DNA from: CAVPEW01 sp050247895
Lineage (GTDB): Bacteria > Actinomycetota > Acidimicrobiia > Acidimicrobiales > VFJN01
Reading direction: 5' to 3'
Length of the DNA: 10,650 nt
NCBI GenBank assembly: GCA_050247895.1
Contig: JBFWTJ010000123.1
Location: 1-10,650 of the forward strand
The notes under the pieces: generated by a model
What the model was told of the DNA's origin: nothing
The model's input: the letters and a program-made list of their open reading frames with translations, nothing else
The model's database searches: none
Shown: in pieces, positions 1 through 6,612 of the stretch
Position numbering within the stretch: the stretch's first letter is position 1
Layout of the letters: each line of letters opens with the position of its first letter
Program-made: the position numbers and the translations under genes

Positions 1-2
1 AC

Positions 3-2198
3 GTCACGGGAAGCGCTTCCGATGCCGGTGGCGCGCGGCGGTTCGTCTCGGGGGTCCTCCAGCGGGGGGGCGTGGCGAGCGAGCTGGCGGACGACGCCGT
101 CCTGGCCACCAGCGAGCTAGCCACCAACGCCCTGCGCCACGCCGGCGGCCTGGTGGCCCTGCGGGTCGACGTGACCGGGCTGCGGGTGCACGTCGAGGTC
201 GAGGACGGCTCGGCCCAGGAGCTGCGCCGGCGCGACCCCGGGCCGTTCGACACCTCCGGACGCGGCCTGGTCATCCTCGACGAGCTGGCCTCGCGGTGGG
301 GCACCTCCCCCACCGACGACGGCGGCAAGGTGGTGTGGTTCGAGCTCGACCGGCTGGGCCCGGCGCGGGCCGACGAGCTCGACGCCGACCTGGGCGAGCG
401 GGACCGCCTCTCGGCCCCCGGCGTCCGGGTCGTGGTCGTGGCCGCCGCCGCGCTCGCCGGGGGGCTCCTGCTCGGGGCCCGCACGTCGGGCACCACGGAT
501 CCCGAGCTGGCCCTGGGCCTGTGGACGGTGGCCCTGGCGCTGGTGGCCACGCTCGTCGCCGGCTTCGCCGGGGCGCTGGCCGCCGCGGCCGGCCTGGGCC
601 TGGGCGCGCTGCTGTTCCACCGGGACGACGCCAGCCACCACGTCTCGGCCGCGCTGCTGTCGCTGGGCGTGGCGCTGGGCGCGATCGGCGTGGGGTTCTT
701 CACCTGGGCTGGGCTCGAGCTGCGGGCCCGGGCCCGGTCCGAGGCCCGGCTGCTGCGCCGGCTCGCCGCGCTCACCGAGGCGCTGGCCGGCGTCGAGTCG
801 GTGGAGGACCCGGTCGCGGACGTGGCCCAGGCCGCGGCGGCGACCACCGGGGCCCGCACCGTGGACATCCTGCGCACGAGGCCGCTCACGCCCGAGAGCG
901 CGTGGAGCCGCGGCATCGTGGTGCTCCCGCTGGAGGGTCCCCGGCGGCACAAGGCCATGGTCCTGCACCTGGACCGCCCGGCGGCGCGGATCCCCTCGGC
1001 CGAGCGGCAGGCCTTCTACCGGTCGGTGGCCGACCGGTGCGCCGCCGCGCTCGAGCGCATCGAGCTGCTCGAGGCCGAGCGCCGGGCCCGGGCCGACCTG
1101 GAGCTGCTGGCCGACGCGTCCCGGGCGCTGGGCGGGTCCCTGGACCCCGGCAAGGTCGCCACCGCCCTGTCCGACGCCCTGGTCCCGCGCCTGGCCGACC
1201 ACCTCGAGGTGCTGCTCGAAGGCGGGGCCACGCCGGCAGGTGAGACGGCGCAACCGGTCCCGGGCGGCCACGTCGTGCGCTTCGGCCTGCGGTCCCGCGA
1301 CCGGGCGATGGGCACGCTGGTGGCCCAGCGCCGGGACCGCCGGTTCGACGACGACGACCGCGCCCTGCTGCGCGAGGTCGCCGGTCGGGCCGCGGCCGCG
1401 CTCGACAACGCCCTGCTCTACGAGGAGCAGCGGGCCACGGCCCGCACGTTGGAGCGCAGCCTGCTCCCCTCGGCGCTGCGGGTCGGCGAGCACCTCGACA
1501 TCGGCGCCCGCTACCTGGCCGCGGCGGGCAGCAACGAGGTCGGGGGCGACTTCTACGACGTGCTGCCCAACCCGGCGGGCGACACCGTGCTGGTGGTGGG
1601 CGACGTCCAGGGCAAGGGCGTGGAGGCGGCCACGCTCACCGCCCTGGCCCGCCACACCCTGCGCGCCGCCGCGCTGGCCGGCCTGGGCCCGGTCCCGATG
1701 CTCGAGCGCCTCAACCTGGCCCTGCGGTGGCAGCAGGCCGAGCGGGAGATGGACGGGGACGAGGACGACGACGTGCGCCTGCGCTTCGTGACCGCGGCGG
1801 TCGCCGTCCTGCACCCGACCGCCACCGGCTTCCGGGCCACCGTGGCCCGGGGCGGCCACCCGTTCCCCATCGTGGTGCGCCCGGCCGGGCAGGTCGAGCA
1901 CCTCCGGTCGGAGGGGACGATCCTGGGCGCCTTCGAGGACCCGGGCTGCACCGAGGTGACCGTCGACCTCGGGCTGTCCGACACGCTGGTCCTGTTCACC
2001 GACGGCGTGGTCGAGCACCGGGCCGCCGACGACCTGTTCGACGAGCTCCAGCTCGGCCGCCTGCTGCGCAACCAGCTCACCGCGACGAGGGCCGACGACC
2101 TGGCCGGCGTGATCCTCGACACCGTGGTCGGCGTCGCGCCGACCGAGAGCCGCGACGACGTGGCCGTCCTGGTCACCCGGGTCACCGGTCCCCGCTGA
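3..2198 (+). CDS. Membrane SpoIIE-type (PP2C) phosphatase with N-terminal RsbW-like kinase domain, 5' end outside window
   Basis: The frame is open to the left edge, so the start lies upstream. A GTG at 72 would cut off the first helix of the kinase domain (ARRFVSGVLQ is readable from about nt 33). Visible order: HATPase_c_2 fold like anti-sigma kinases RsbW/SpoIIAB (nt ~30-360; N box ELATNALRHA, D-x-G in VEDGSA, glycine-rich GRGLVIL). Next come about four hydrophobic helices, loosely like a DUF4118 sensor region (~425-715). Two GAF-like stretches follow (~750-1050, weak; ~1080-1430, clear), then a SpoIIE/PP2C phosphatase (~1490-2190). Metal-site motifs GGDFYD, GDVQGKG, LFTDG and DDVAVLV are intact, so phosphatase activity is expected. 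Such enzymes dephosphorylate an anti-sigma antagonist and free a sigma factor. The kinase half may phosphorylate the same partner. No antagonist or sigma gene is visible beside it. Family assignment is firm; partner and signal are unknown. Confidence 0.9.
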   Translation, partial: VTGSASDAGGARRFVSGVLQRGGVASELADDAVLATSELATNALRHAGGLVALRVDVTGLRVHVEVEDGSAQELRRRDPGPFDTSGRGLVILDELASRWGTSPTDDGGKVVWFELDRLGPARADELDADLGERDRLSAPGVRVVVVAAAALAGGLLLGARTSGTTDPELALGLWTVALALVATLVAGFAGALAAAAGLGLGALLFHRDDASHHVSAALLSLGVALGAIGVGFFTWAGLELRARARSEARLLRRLAALTEALAGVESVEDPVADVAQAAAATTGARTVDILRTRPLTPESAWSRGIVVLPLEGPRRHKAMVLHLDRPAARIPSAERQAFYRSVADRCAAALERIELLEAERRARADLELLADASRALGGSLDPGKVATALSDALVPRLADHLEVLLEGGATPAGETAQPVPGGHVVRFGLRSRDRAMGTLVAQRRDRRFDDDDRALLREVAGRAAAALDNALLYEEQRATARTLERSLLPSALRVGEHLDIGARYLAAAGSNEVGGDFYDVLPNPAGDTVLVVGDVQGKGVEAATLTALARHTLRAAALAGLGPVPMLERLNLALRWQQAEREMDGDEDDDVRLRFVTAAVAVLHPTATGFRATVARGGHPFPIVVRPAGQVEHLRSEGTILGAFEDPGCTEVTVDLGLSDTLVLFTDGVVEHRAADDLFDELQLGRLLRNQLTATRADDLAGVILDTVVGVAPTESRDDVAVLVTRVTGPR

Positions 2199-2242
2199 GC
2201 CCCGGCCCGCGGCTCCCCCGCCCCGCTGCGGCCGGCCCCGAT

Positions 2243-2272
2243 CTGACGGTCGATCCGAACGATCCGTAGCCT
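2243..2272 (+). promoter_or_regulatory. Predicted promoter of the ctaA-clpS-DUF2017 operon (leaderless)
   Basis: A -35-like CTGACG (2243-2248) and a -10-like TAGCCT (2267-2272, matching TAnnnT) are separated by 18 bases. The -10 box ends 7 bases before the ATG at 2280, so transcription should begin at or next to the start codon. No convincing Shine-Dalgarno sequence precedes the ATG, which fits a leaderless mRNA, a common arrangement in Actinomycetota. This is a motif-based prediction only. Confidence 0.5.
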
Positions 2273-2279
2273 GAGGGCG

Positions 2280-3269
2280 ATGCGTCGGCCCGCCATCAGC
2301 CCGTCGACCTACCGCGTCGTCACGGCCGTGGCGACCGCGGCCCTGGCCGCCATCATCGTGACCGGCGCCGGCGTGCGCCTGACCGGCTCGGGGATGGGCT
2401 GCCCGACCTGGCCGACCTGCGTCGCGGGCTCGCTGGTCCCCCGGGCCGAGAGCAGCGGGCACGCCTGGATCGAGTTCGGCAACCGCACGATCACCGGGCT
2501 GGTGTCGGTCGCGGTCATCCTCGCCGTGCTGGGCGCCCTGTGGCGGGTCCCCTACCGGCGGGACCTGGCCTGGTGGGCCGGCGGGCTGGTCGCGGGCGTG
2601 CTGGCCCAGGCGCTGCTGGGCGGGATCGTCGTGTGGCTCCACGTCGCCCCCGTGGCCGTGATGGGCCACTACCTGCTCTCGGCCGTGCTGATCTGGAACG
2701 CCGTGGTGCTGCACCACAAGGCCGGCGAGCCCGCCGACGCGGCGAGGACCGGTGACGACGGCGTCCCGACGCAGGGGGCGGGCCGCGCCGAGCCCCGATC
2801 GGCCACACCGGGCCTGCTGGGGTTGAGCCGGGCCACGGTCGCCGCGGCGGTGGTGGTGCTGGTGACCGGGACGGTGGTGACCGGTGCGGGGCCCCACGGT
2901 GGCGACGAGGAGGCCGACCGGCTCGAGGTGGCGGTGTCGAGCGCGGCTCGGGTCCACGGCGCCGCGGTGTGGACCTTCCTGGCCCTGACCCTGGTCGCGC
3001 TGTGGGTCGGCCATCGCGGCGGCGCCACCACCGAGGCGATGGCCCGGGCGCGGCTGGTCGCCGCCGCGATCGCCGTGCAGGGGGCGATCGGCTACGTCCA
3101 GTACGCCAACGACGTGCCGGAGCTGCTGGTCGGGGCCCACGTGCTGGGCTCGGTGCTGGTCTGGATCGCGGTCCTGCGCTTCCACCTGGCCCTGGCCTCC
3201 CCACCGCGGCCGCGGGACCGGGGCGCGACCGCACCGGCCCGGCCGCTGGCCCCGGCGGTGGTCCCGTGA
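2280..3269 (+). CDS. ctaA: Heme A synthase (COX15/CtaA family)
   Basis: This membrane enzyme oxidises the C8 methyl of heme O to the formyl group of heme A, the cofactor of aa3-type cytochrome c oxidase. The 329-residue protein has the family's two homologous four-helix halves. Signatures are GAGVRLTGSGMGCP (~29-42), the extracellular cysteine pair C41/C47, the loop glutamate E65 in EFGNR, and GGIVVW. Candidate heme ligands are H130 (GHYLLS), H226 (RVHGAAVW) and H287 (GAHVLG). The position of the Bacillus H60 ligand is Asn68, which I recall as usual for actinobacterial members. A polar insert (~150-180) separates the halves. The ATG at 2280 fits the promoter spacing. The stop overlaps the clpS start by four bases (GTGA), so the two are probably translationally coupled. 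The family call is secure. Confidence 0.95.
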   Translation: MRRPAISPSTYRVVTAVATAALAAIIVTGAGVRLTGSGMGCPTWPTCVAGSLVPRAESSGHAWIEFGNRTITGLVSVAVILAVLGALWRVPYRRDLAWWAGGLVAGVLAQALLGGIVVWLHVAPVAVMGHYLLSAVLIWNAVVLHHKAGEPADAARTGDDGVPTQGAGRAEPRSATPGLLGLSRATVAAAVVVLVTGTVVTGAGPHGGDEEADRLEVAVSSAARVHGAAVWTFLALTLVALWVGHRGGATTEAMARARLVAAAIAVQGAIGYVQYANDVPELLVGAHVLGSVLVWIAVLRFHLALASPPRPRDRGATAPARPLAPAVVP

Positions 3270-3571
3270 GCGTCACGCCCACCGCACCGGCGCCGGTCGA
3301 GGTCGAGCGACCCCGCTCCGACGACGTCGCCGCAGCCGACCGGCCCTGGGTCGTGATCGTGTGGAACGATCCGATCAACCTGATGGACTACGTGACCTTC
3401 GTGCTCCAGAAGCTGTTCGGCTACCCGCTGGCCGAGGCCGAGCGCCTCATGCTCCAGGTCCACAACGAGGGCCGGGCCGTCGTGTCCAACGGGCCCCGTG
3501 AGAAGTGCGAGCTCGACGTGTTCCGCCTGCACGAGCACGGCCTGTGGGCGACGATGCAGCACGACGAGTAG
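3266..3571 (+). CDS. clpS: ATP-dependent Clp protease adaptor ClpS
   Basis: ClpS binds proteins with N-degron residues and delivers them to a Clp AAA+ unfoldase (ClpA or ClpC) for degradation by ClpP in the cytoplasm. The 101-residue protein has a flexible Pro/Ala-rich N-terminal tail (~1-25) and then the ClpS core from PWVVIVWNDP. Residues matching the E. coli N-degron pocket are all present: N34, D35, M40, M62 and H66 (in LMLQVHNEG). The C-terminal GLWATMQHDE is typical of actinobacterial ClpS. The start is the GTG at 3266, which overlaps the ctaA stop; no better in-frame start exists in this short gene. It is followed closely by a DUF2017-family gene, a pairing recurrent in actinobacteria. 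The identity is secure. Confidence 0.96.
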   Translation: MSVTPTAPAPVEVERPRSDDVAAADRPWVVIVWNDPINLMDYVTFVLQKLFGYPLAEAERLMLQVHNEGRAVVSNGPREKCELDVFRLHEHGLWATMQHDE

Positions 3572-3603
3572 TCCGGCACGACGTGATCTGGAGGCGCAGG
3601 AAG

Positions 3604-4098
3604 GTGGAGTTCCACGTCGCCCGGCTGGGCCCCGACCGCTTCGAGGCCCAGGCCTCCCCCACCCTGTCCGGCGTGGTGCGCTCGCTGACCGGCGAGGTCC
3701 GGGACCTGCTGCTGGCCGACACCGACGACCCCCGGCTGCGGCGCCTGTTCCCGCCCGGCTACGGGACCGACGAGGCCCGTGACGCCGAGTACCAGGTGCT
3801 GGTGCGCGACGAGCTGCTCGGCCGGCGGCTGGCCGCGCTCGACGCGCTCGACGAGGGGATCGGGGCCGAGGGTCGCCACGAGCTCGACGGCGCGGCCCTG
3901 ACGGCCTGGATGACCGCGGTGAACGACGTCCGGCTGGTGCTGGGCACGGTGCTGGACGTGGAGGAGGACCAGGAGCCGGTCGGGCCCGGCGACCCGCGGG
4001 CCCCGGGACTGGCCGCCTACGACGTGCTCACCCACGTGCTGGCCCGCATCGTGCGGGCCCTGCACGAGGACCTCCCCCAGCCCGGCGACGGGCGCTGA
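3604..4098 (+). CDS. DUF2017 family protein
   Basis: This is a 164-residue soluble, acidic, helix-rich protein of unknown function. It matches DUF2017 in layout: an N-terminal strand region (VEFHVARLGPDRFEA), a helix with LTGEVRDLLL, a short DDPRLRRLFPPGY segment followed by the acidic DEARDAEYQ, and the diagnostic C-terminal helix with AWMTAVNDVRLVLGTVLDV. I chose the GTG at 3604 because a GGAGG lies at 3590-3594, nine bases upstream. An in-frame GTG at 3583 would add seven residues (VIWRRRK) but lacks a ribosome site. It lies 32 bases after clpS in the same operon. Family members commonly sit beside clpS, which suggests, without proof, a role linked to Clp proteolysis. A tRNA promoter follows the stop directly. 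Confidence 0.85.
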   Translation: MEFHVARLGPDRFEAQASPTLSGVVRSLTGEVRDLLLADTDDPRLRRLFPPGYGTDEARDAEYQVLVRDELLGRRLAALDALDEGIGAEGRHELDGAALTAWMTAVNDVRLVLGTVLDVEEDQEPVGPGDPRAPGLAAYDVLTHVLARIVRALHEDLPQPGDGR

Positions 4099-4116
4099 CG
4101 GACCGTCGAACCCGGA

Positions 4117-4145
4117 TTGGTGGGGTCGCGGGTGGCTGCTAGTCT
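4117..4145 (+). promoter_or_regulatory. Predicted promoter of the tRNA cluster
   Basis: TTGGTG (4117-4122) and TAGTCT (4140-4145) are 17 bases apart. A TGC directly before the -10 makes it an extended -10 (TGnTAnnnT). Transcription should start near 4152, giving a leader of about 38 bases before tRNA-Glu. The leader holds a small hairpin, ACCCC-GAGC-GGGGT (4154-4167). The -35 match is moderate and the -10 is good. Confidence 0.55.
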
Positions 4146-4189
4146 GCCCGTCCACCCCGAGCGGGGTCCGAGACCGGGCATCGACCCAG

Positions 4190-4262
4190 GCCCCCATCGT
4201 CTAGCGGCCTAGGACACCGCCCTTTCAAGGCGGCAGCACGGGTTCGAATCCCGTTGGGGGTG
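4190..4262 (+). tRNA. tRNA-Glu (TTC)
   Basis: This is a complete 73-base cloverleaf. The acceptor stem is GCCCCCA/TGGGGGT (first pair G-U), the anticodon stem CCGCC/GGCGG with loop CTTTCAA giving anticodon TTC, and the T stem ACGGG/CCCGT with loop TTCGAAT. The discriminator base is G4262. The next bases are CAA, so the CCA end is not encoded and must be added enzymatically, unlike in the two tRNAs that follow. Confidence 0.97.
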
Positions 4263-4287
4263 CAAGCGAGAGAGCAGAGATGGTCAC

Positions 4288-4365
4288 GGTCCCGTGGTGC
4301 AGTTTGGAGTGCACGCCGGCCTGTCAAGCCGGAGGTCGCGGGTTCAAATCCCGTCGGGACCGCCA
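4288..4365 (+). tRNA. tRNA-Asp (GTC)
   Basis: The cloverleaf has acceptor stem GGTCCCG/CGGGACC, anticodon stem CCGGC/GCCGG with loop CTGTCAA (anticodon GTC), and T arm GCGGG-TTCAAAT-CCCGT. The discriminator is G4362, followed by an encoded CCA (4363-4365). It begins 25 bases after tRNA-Glu and is probably cut from the same precursor. Confidence 0.97.
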
Positions 4366-4376
4366 CCAACACCCTC

Positions 4377-4452
4377 GGTCGGGTAGCTCAGTTGGCAGAG
4401 CGTCCGCCTGAAAAGCGGAAGGTCACCGGATCGACGCCGGTCCCGACCACCA
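4377..4452 (+). tRNA. tRNA-Phe (GAA)
   Basis: This is a 76-base gene including CCA. The acceptor stem is GGTCGGG/CCCGACC, the anticodon stem TCCGC/GCGGA with loop CTGAAAA (anticodon GAA), and the T stem ACCGG/CCGGT. The T loop reads ATCGACG, so the usual T at position 54 is A. The discriminator is A4449, followed by an encoded CCA (4450-4452). It is the last gene of the Glu-Asp-Phe cluster. Confidence 0.97.
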
Positions 4453-4464
4453 CCGAAAGCCCTG

Positions 4465-4494
4465 GTCAGCCCCGGTTCCCGGACCGGGGCTGAC
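4465..4494 (+). terminator. Hairpin terminator of the tRNA cluster
   Basis: A perfect 12-bp inverted repeat, GTCAGCCCCGGT and ACCGGGGCTGAC, has a six-base loop (TCCCGG) and lies 12 bases after the tRNA-Phe CCA. It is followed only by GCCTTCC and not by a T run, as is common for GC-rich actinobacterial terminators. Its position supports a terminator role. Confidence 0.75.
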
Positions 4495-4517
4495 GCCTTC
4501 CCGGGAGGTGGTGTGCT

Positions 4518-4858
4518 TTGGGCGAGATGAGCGATCCGAGGCTCGAACCGCTGCCGTCGCGCAGCCTGGACGACGGGTCGTTCCACGTCCGTCGGCGCGG
4601 CCGGTGGGTGGAGCTCGACCCGCCCGGCACGTTCGCCGATCGCGACCACCTCACGGCGGCCGGCCTGCTGGCCTGGTCGACGTCGCCGACCCCGTCAGCC
4701 GATCGGGGGCGGGAGCTGGGCGGCTCGCTGCGGCACGGGGACCCACCCGGATCGAGGCGCTCGTGCGCTCGTTCCTGGACCGGCTCGCCGAGAGGGGCGA
4801 CGTCACGCCGGACGAGCACGCCGCGGCAACCGCGCGCCTCGCTCGCCTCCCCCGCTGA
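4518..4858 (+). pseudogene. Small hypothetical gene, apparently frameshifted at a GGGG run
   Basis: Two halves of one likely protein lie in different frames. The first half starts at TTG 4518, nine bases after GGGAGG at 4503-4508; ATG 4527 is an alternative. It reads GSFHVRRRGRWVELDPPGTF and keeps G/C third positions to about 4737. After that the coding signal jumps to the -1 frame, reading RIEALVRSFLDRLAERGD then VTPDEHAAATARLARLPR, ending at TGA 4856-4858. Adding one G to GGGG (4737-4740) would join them into a soluble protein of about 110-113 residues with a C-terminal pair of charged helices, faintly like a SHOCT-type tail. Unrepaired, the first frame runs to TAG 4868 with an atypical tail. 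I do not recognise the family. Real decay, a base-calling error and programmed slippage are all possible. Confidence 0.5.
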
Positions 4859-4880
4859 GACCGGCTAGAGCCGCAACCTC

Positions 4881-5018
4881 CTAGCCCGGTGCGCCGGCCA
4901 GGTCGGCCTGCCGGGGTGACCGGTCCGACCCGTCGCGGGCCCCGGCTCGCAGGAGGGGGATCAGGTCCTCGGCGACGCGGAGCGACTCCTCGATGTAAGC
5001 GCCAGCCGGGCACCTCAA
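4881..5018 (-). CDS. Short hypothetical ORF (45 aa) coupled to the MFS exporter gene
   Basis: This minus-strand frame reads CPAGAYIEESLRVAEDLIPL, then LRAGARDG, and about 90% of its codons end in G or C, as in the real genes here. Its first start, TTG, overlaps the exporter stop as TTGA, the arrangement of coupled genes. Its stop lies 22 bases from the end of the opposing small gene, leaving little other room. The middle (~8-27) would form one amphipathic helix, and the tail is low in complexity. I recognise no family. It may be a real small gene, the C-terminal remnant of a lost gene, or a chance frame. Confidence 0.3.
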   Translation of the reverse strand: MRCPAGAYIEESLRVAEDLIPLLRAGARDGSDRSPRQADLAGAPG

Positions 5019-6601
5019 GGTCTGGTCTCGGTGGTCCCGAAGACCTCGGACGCCGAAGGATCCCGGGGCCGGACCGCGACGACCGCGCCGGGGACCAGCC
5101 GCCGCCAGGCCAGCGCGGTACCGGCCAGCACGACGACGATGCCCACCAGCAGTGCCCGGTGCGCGCCCGCGGTGAGCGCCTCGGCCGCCCGCGCCGCCAC
5201 CACGGCGCCCCTCTCCCCGCCCAGCTCACGGGCGACCTCGAAGGCCTCGGTGACCGACGCCCGGGCCCGCTCGGACAGCACGCCGTCCCCGTCGAGGTCG
5301 AGCTCGGCCCGGTAGGTGGCCGACAGCACGCTGCCGAGCACCGAGACACCCAGGACCTGGGCGATGTTGCGGTTCACGAAGAGCAGCGCACCCGCCATCC
5401 CCGCTCGGCTCGACGGCACGGCGCCGAGCATGGCGTCCATCAGCGGCGCGTTGGACAACCCGATCCCGGCGCCCAGCCCCGACAGGGCCAACAGGACCGG
5501 CACGCGACCGGTCCCCGGACCGACGAGGAGCAGCACGGCCATGGCGCCCGCCGCGAGCAGCGCGGCGGCCCCCGCCGTGGCCCGGATCCCCCAGCGCCGG
5601 CTGGCCCTGCTGCTCCAGGTCGACATGAGCATCATCACCCCGGCCAGCGGGGTCAGCGCCACGCCGGCCGCCAACGGCGAGTAGTCCAGCGCCGTGCGCA
5701 GGAAGAGGCTCATGATCACGATCAGGCCCGCGAACGGGAGCAGCAGCCCGGCCGACATGGCCAGCGAACCCGCCACCGCGCCACGCCGGAGCAGCGACAG
5801 GTCGAGCATGGGCCGCTCCAGCCGGAGCTCGAGGACCACGAACGCGGCGAGCACGGCCGTCCCGGCCACCAGCGGGACGAGCACGGCCGGGTCGATCCAG
5901 CCCCGCTCCGGCGCCTGCACGATGGCCCACACGACCAGGCCCAGGCCCACCATCGTCAGGGCCATGCCGGCGAGGTCCAGCGGGCCCTCGTCCTCGTTGC
6001 GCGACTCGGGCACGGTCCGGGCCAACCCGACCAGCAGGAACAGCGCGCCGGGCACGTTGATGAGGAAGGTCGCCGACCACGAGAGGTGCTGGAGCAGGAT
6101 CCCGCCCAGGCTCGGTCCCACGGCCATGCCCAGCGACGCGCTCGTCGACCAGGCGGCCAGGGCCCGGACCCGCCGACCGGGCTCGGTGTAGGCGTGGGCC
6201 AGGATGGCCAGCGACACCGGCGTGATCACCGCCGCACCCAGCCCGAGCAGCGCCCGTCCCGCGATGAGCACGCCCGGGCGGTCGGCCGACGCGGCCAGGA
6301 GCGAGGCCAGGCCCATGACGGCCAGCCCCGCCCGGAGGATCCGGACCCGGCCGAACCGGTCGGCGAGCGCTGCGCCGGTGAGCATGCAGCTCCCCGAGAC
6401 CAGCATGAAGGCGTTGACGACCCATTGCAGGTCGGCGGTGGAGGCGTCGAGGGAACGACCGATGTCGGCCAGGGCGACGCCGATCAGCGAGTAGTTGAGG
6501 GCGGTGAGGACGGACCCGCCCAGGAGCACGCCGAACCCCAGCGGGCCCAGCCCGCGACCTGGACCGGGCCCGTCTCCCGATCCGCGCGCCCCGGTCACCA
6601 C
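5015..6601 (-). CDS. DHA2-family (EmrB/QacA-like) MFS multidrug exporter
   Basis: This is a 528-residue inner-membrane protein with about 14 hydrophobic helices, the size and layout of the drug:H+ antiporter-2 group of the major facilitator superfamily. It shows motif A in the loop after helix 2 (DRFGRVRILRAG), the glycine/proline-rich helix-5 motif (GMAVGPSLGGILL) and the conserved SWSATFLINVP that follows it. An acidic soluble stretch near the C-terminus (AELDLDGDGVLSERARASV, ~440-460) lies between the last two helices. The GTG at 6601 (or the next codon, 6598) is the first start after the acs stop, 11 bases away, so the two form an operon. No clear ribosome site is seen, suggesting coupled translation. 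The substrate cannot be read from sequence; its position behind acs allows a compound other than a drug. Confidence 0.9.
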   Translation of the reverse strand: MVTGARGSGDGPGPGRGLGPLGFGVLLGGSVLTALNYSLIGVALADIGRSLDASTADLQWVVNAFMLVSGSCMLTGAALADRFGRVRILRAGLAVMGLASLLAASADRPGVLIAGRALLGLGAAVITPVSLAILAHAYTEPGRRVRALAAWSTSASLGMAVGPSLGGILLQHLSWSATFLINVPGALFLLVGLARTVPESRNEDEGPLDLAGMALTMVGLGLVVWAIVQAPERGWIDPAVLVPLVAGTAVLAAFVVLELRLERPMLDLSLLRRGAVAGSLAMSAGLLLPFAGLIVIMSLFLRTALDYSPLAAGVALTPLAGVMMLMSTWSSRASRRWGIRATAGAAALLAAGAMAVLLLVGPGTGRVPVLLALSGLGAGIGLSNAPLMDAMLGAVPSSRAGMAGALLFVNRNIAQVLGVSVLGSVLSATYRAELDLDGDGVLSERARASVTEAFEVARELGGERGAVVAARAAEALTAGAHRALLVGIVVVLAGTALAWRRLVPGAVVAVRPRDPSASEVFGTTETRP

Positions 6602-6612
6602 CGAGCCGTGCG

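Noticed and set aside
72..74. GTG at 72 as the start of the phosphatase gene
   Set aside because: The upstream in-frame sequence encodes the conserved first helix of the HATPase domain, so the real start is outside the window.
117..3185. Open frame of over 1000 codons on the minus strand opposite the phosphatase and ctaA
   Set aside because: Its translation is rich in Gly, Arg, Gln, His and Pro with no domain, and it lies opposite clearly coding frames. Such long antisense frames are expected at this GC content.
4139..4493. Open frames on both strands across the tRNA cluster
   Set aside because: They are built from tRNA sequence; all three tRNAs fold completely.
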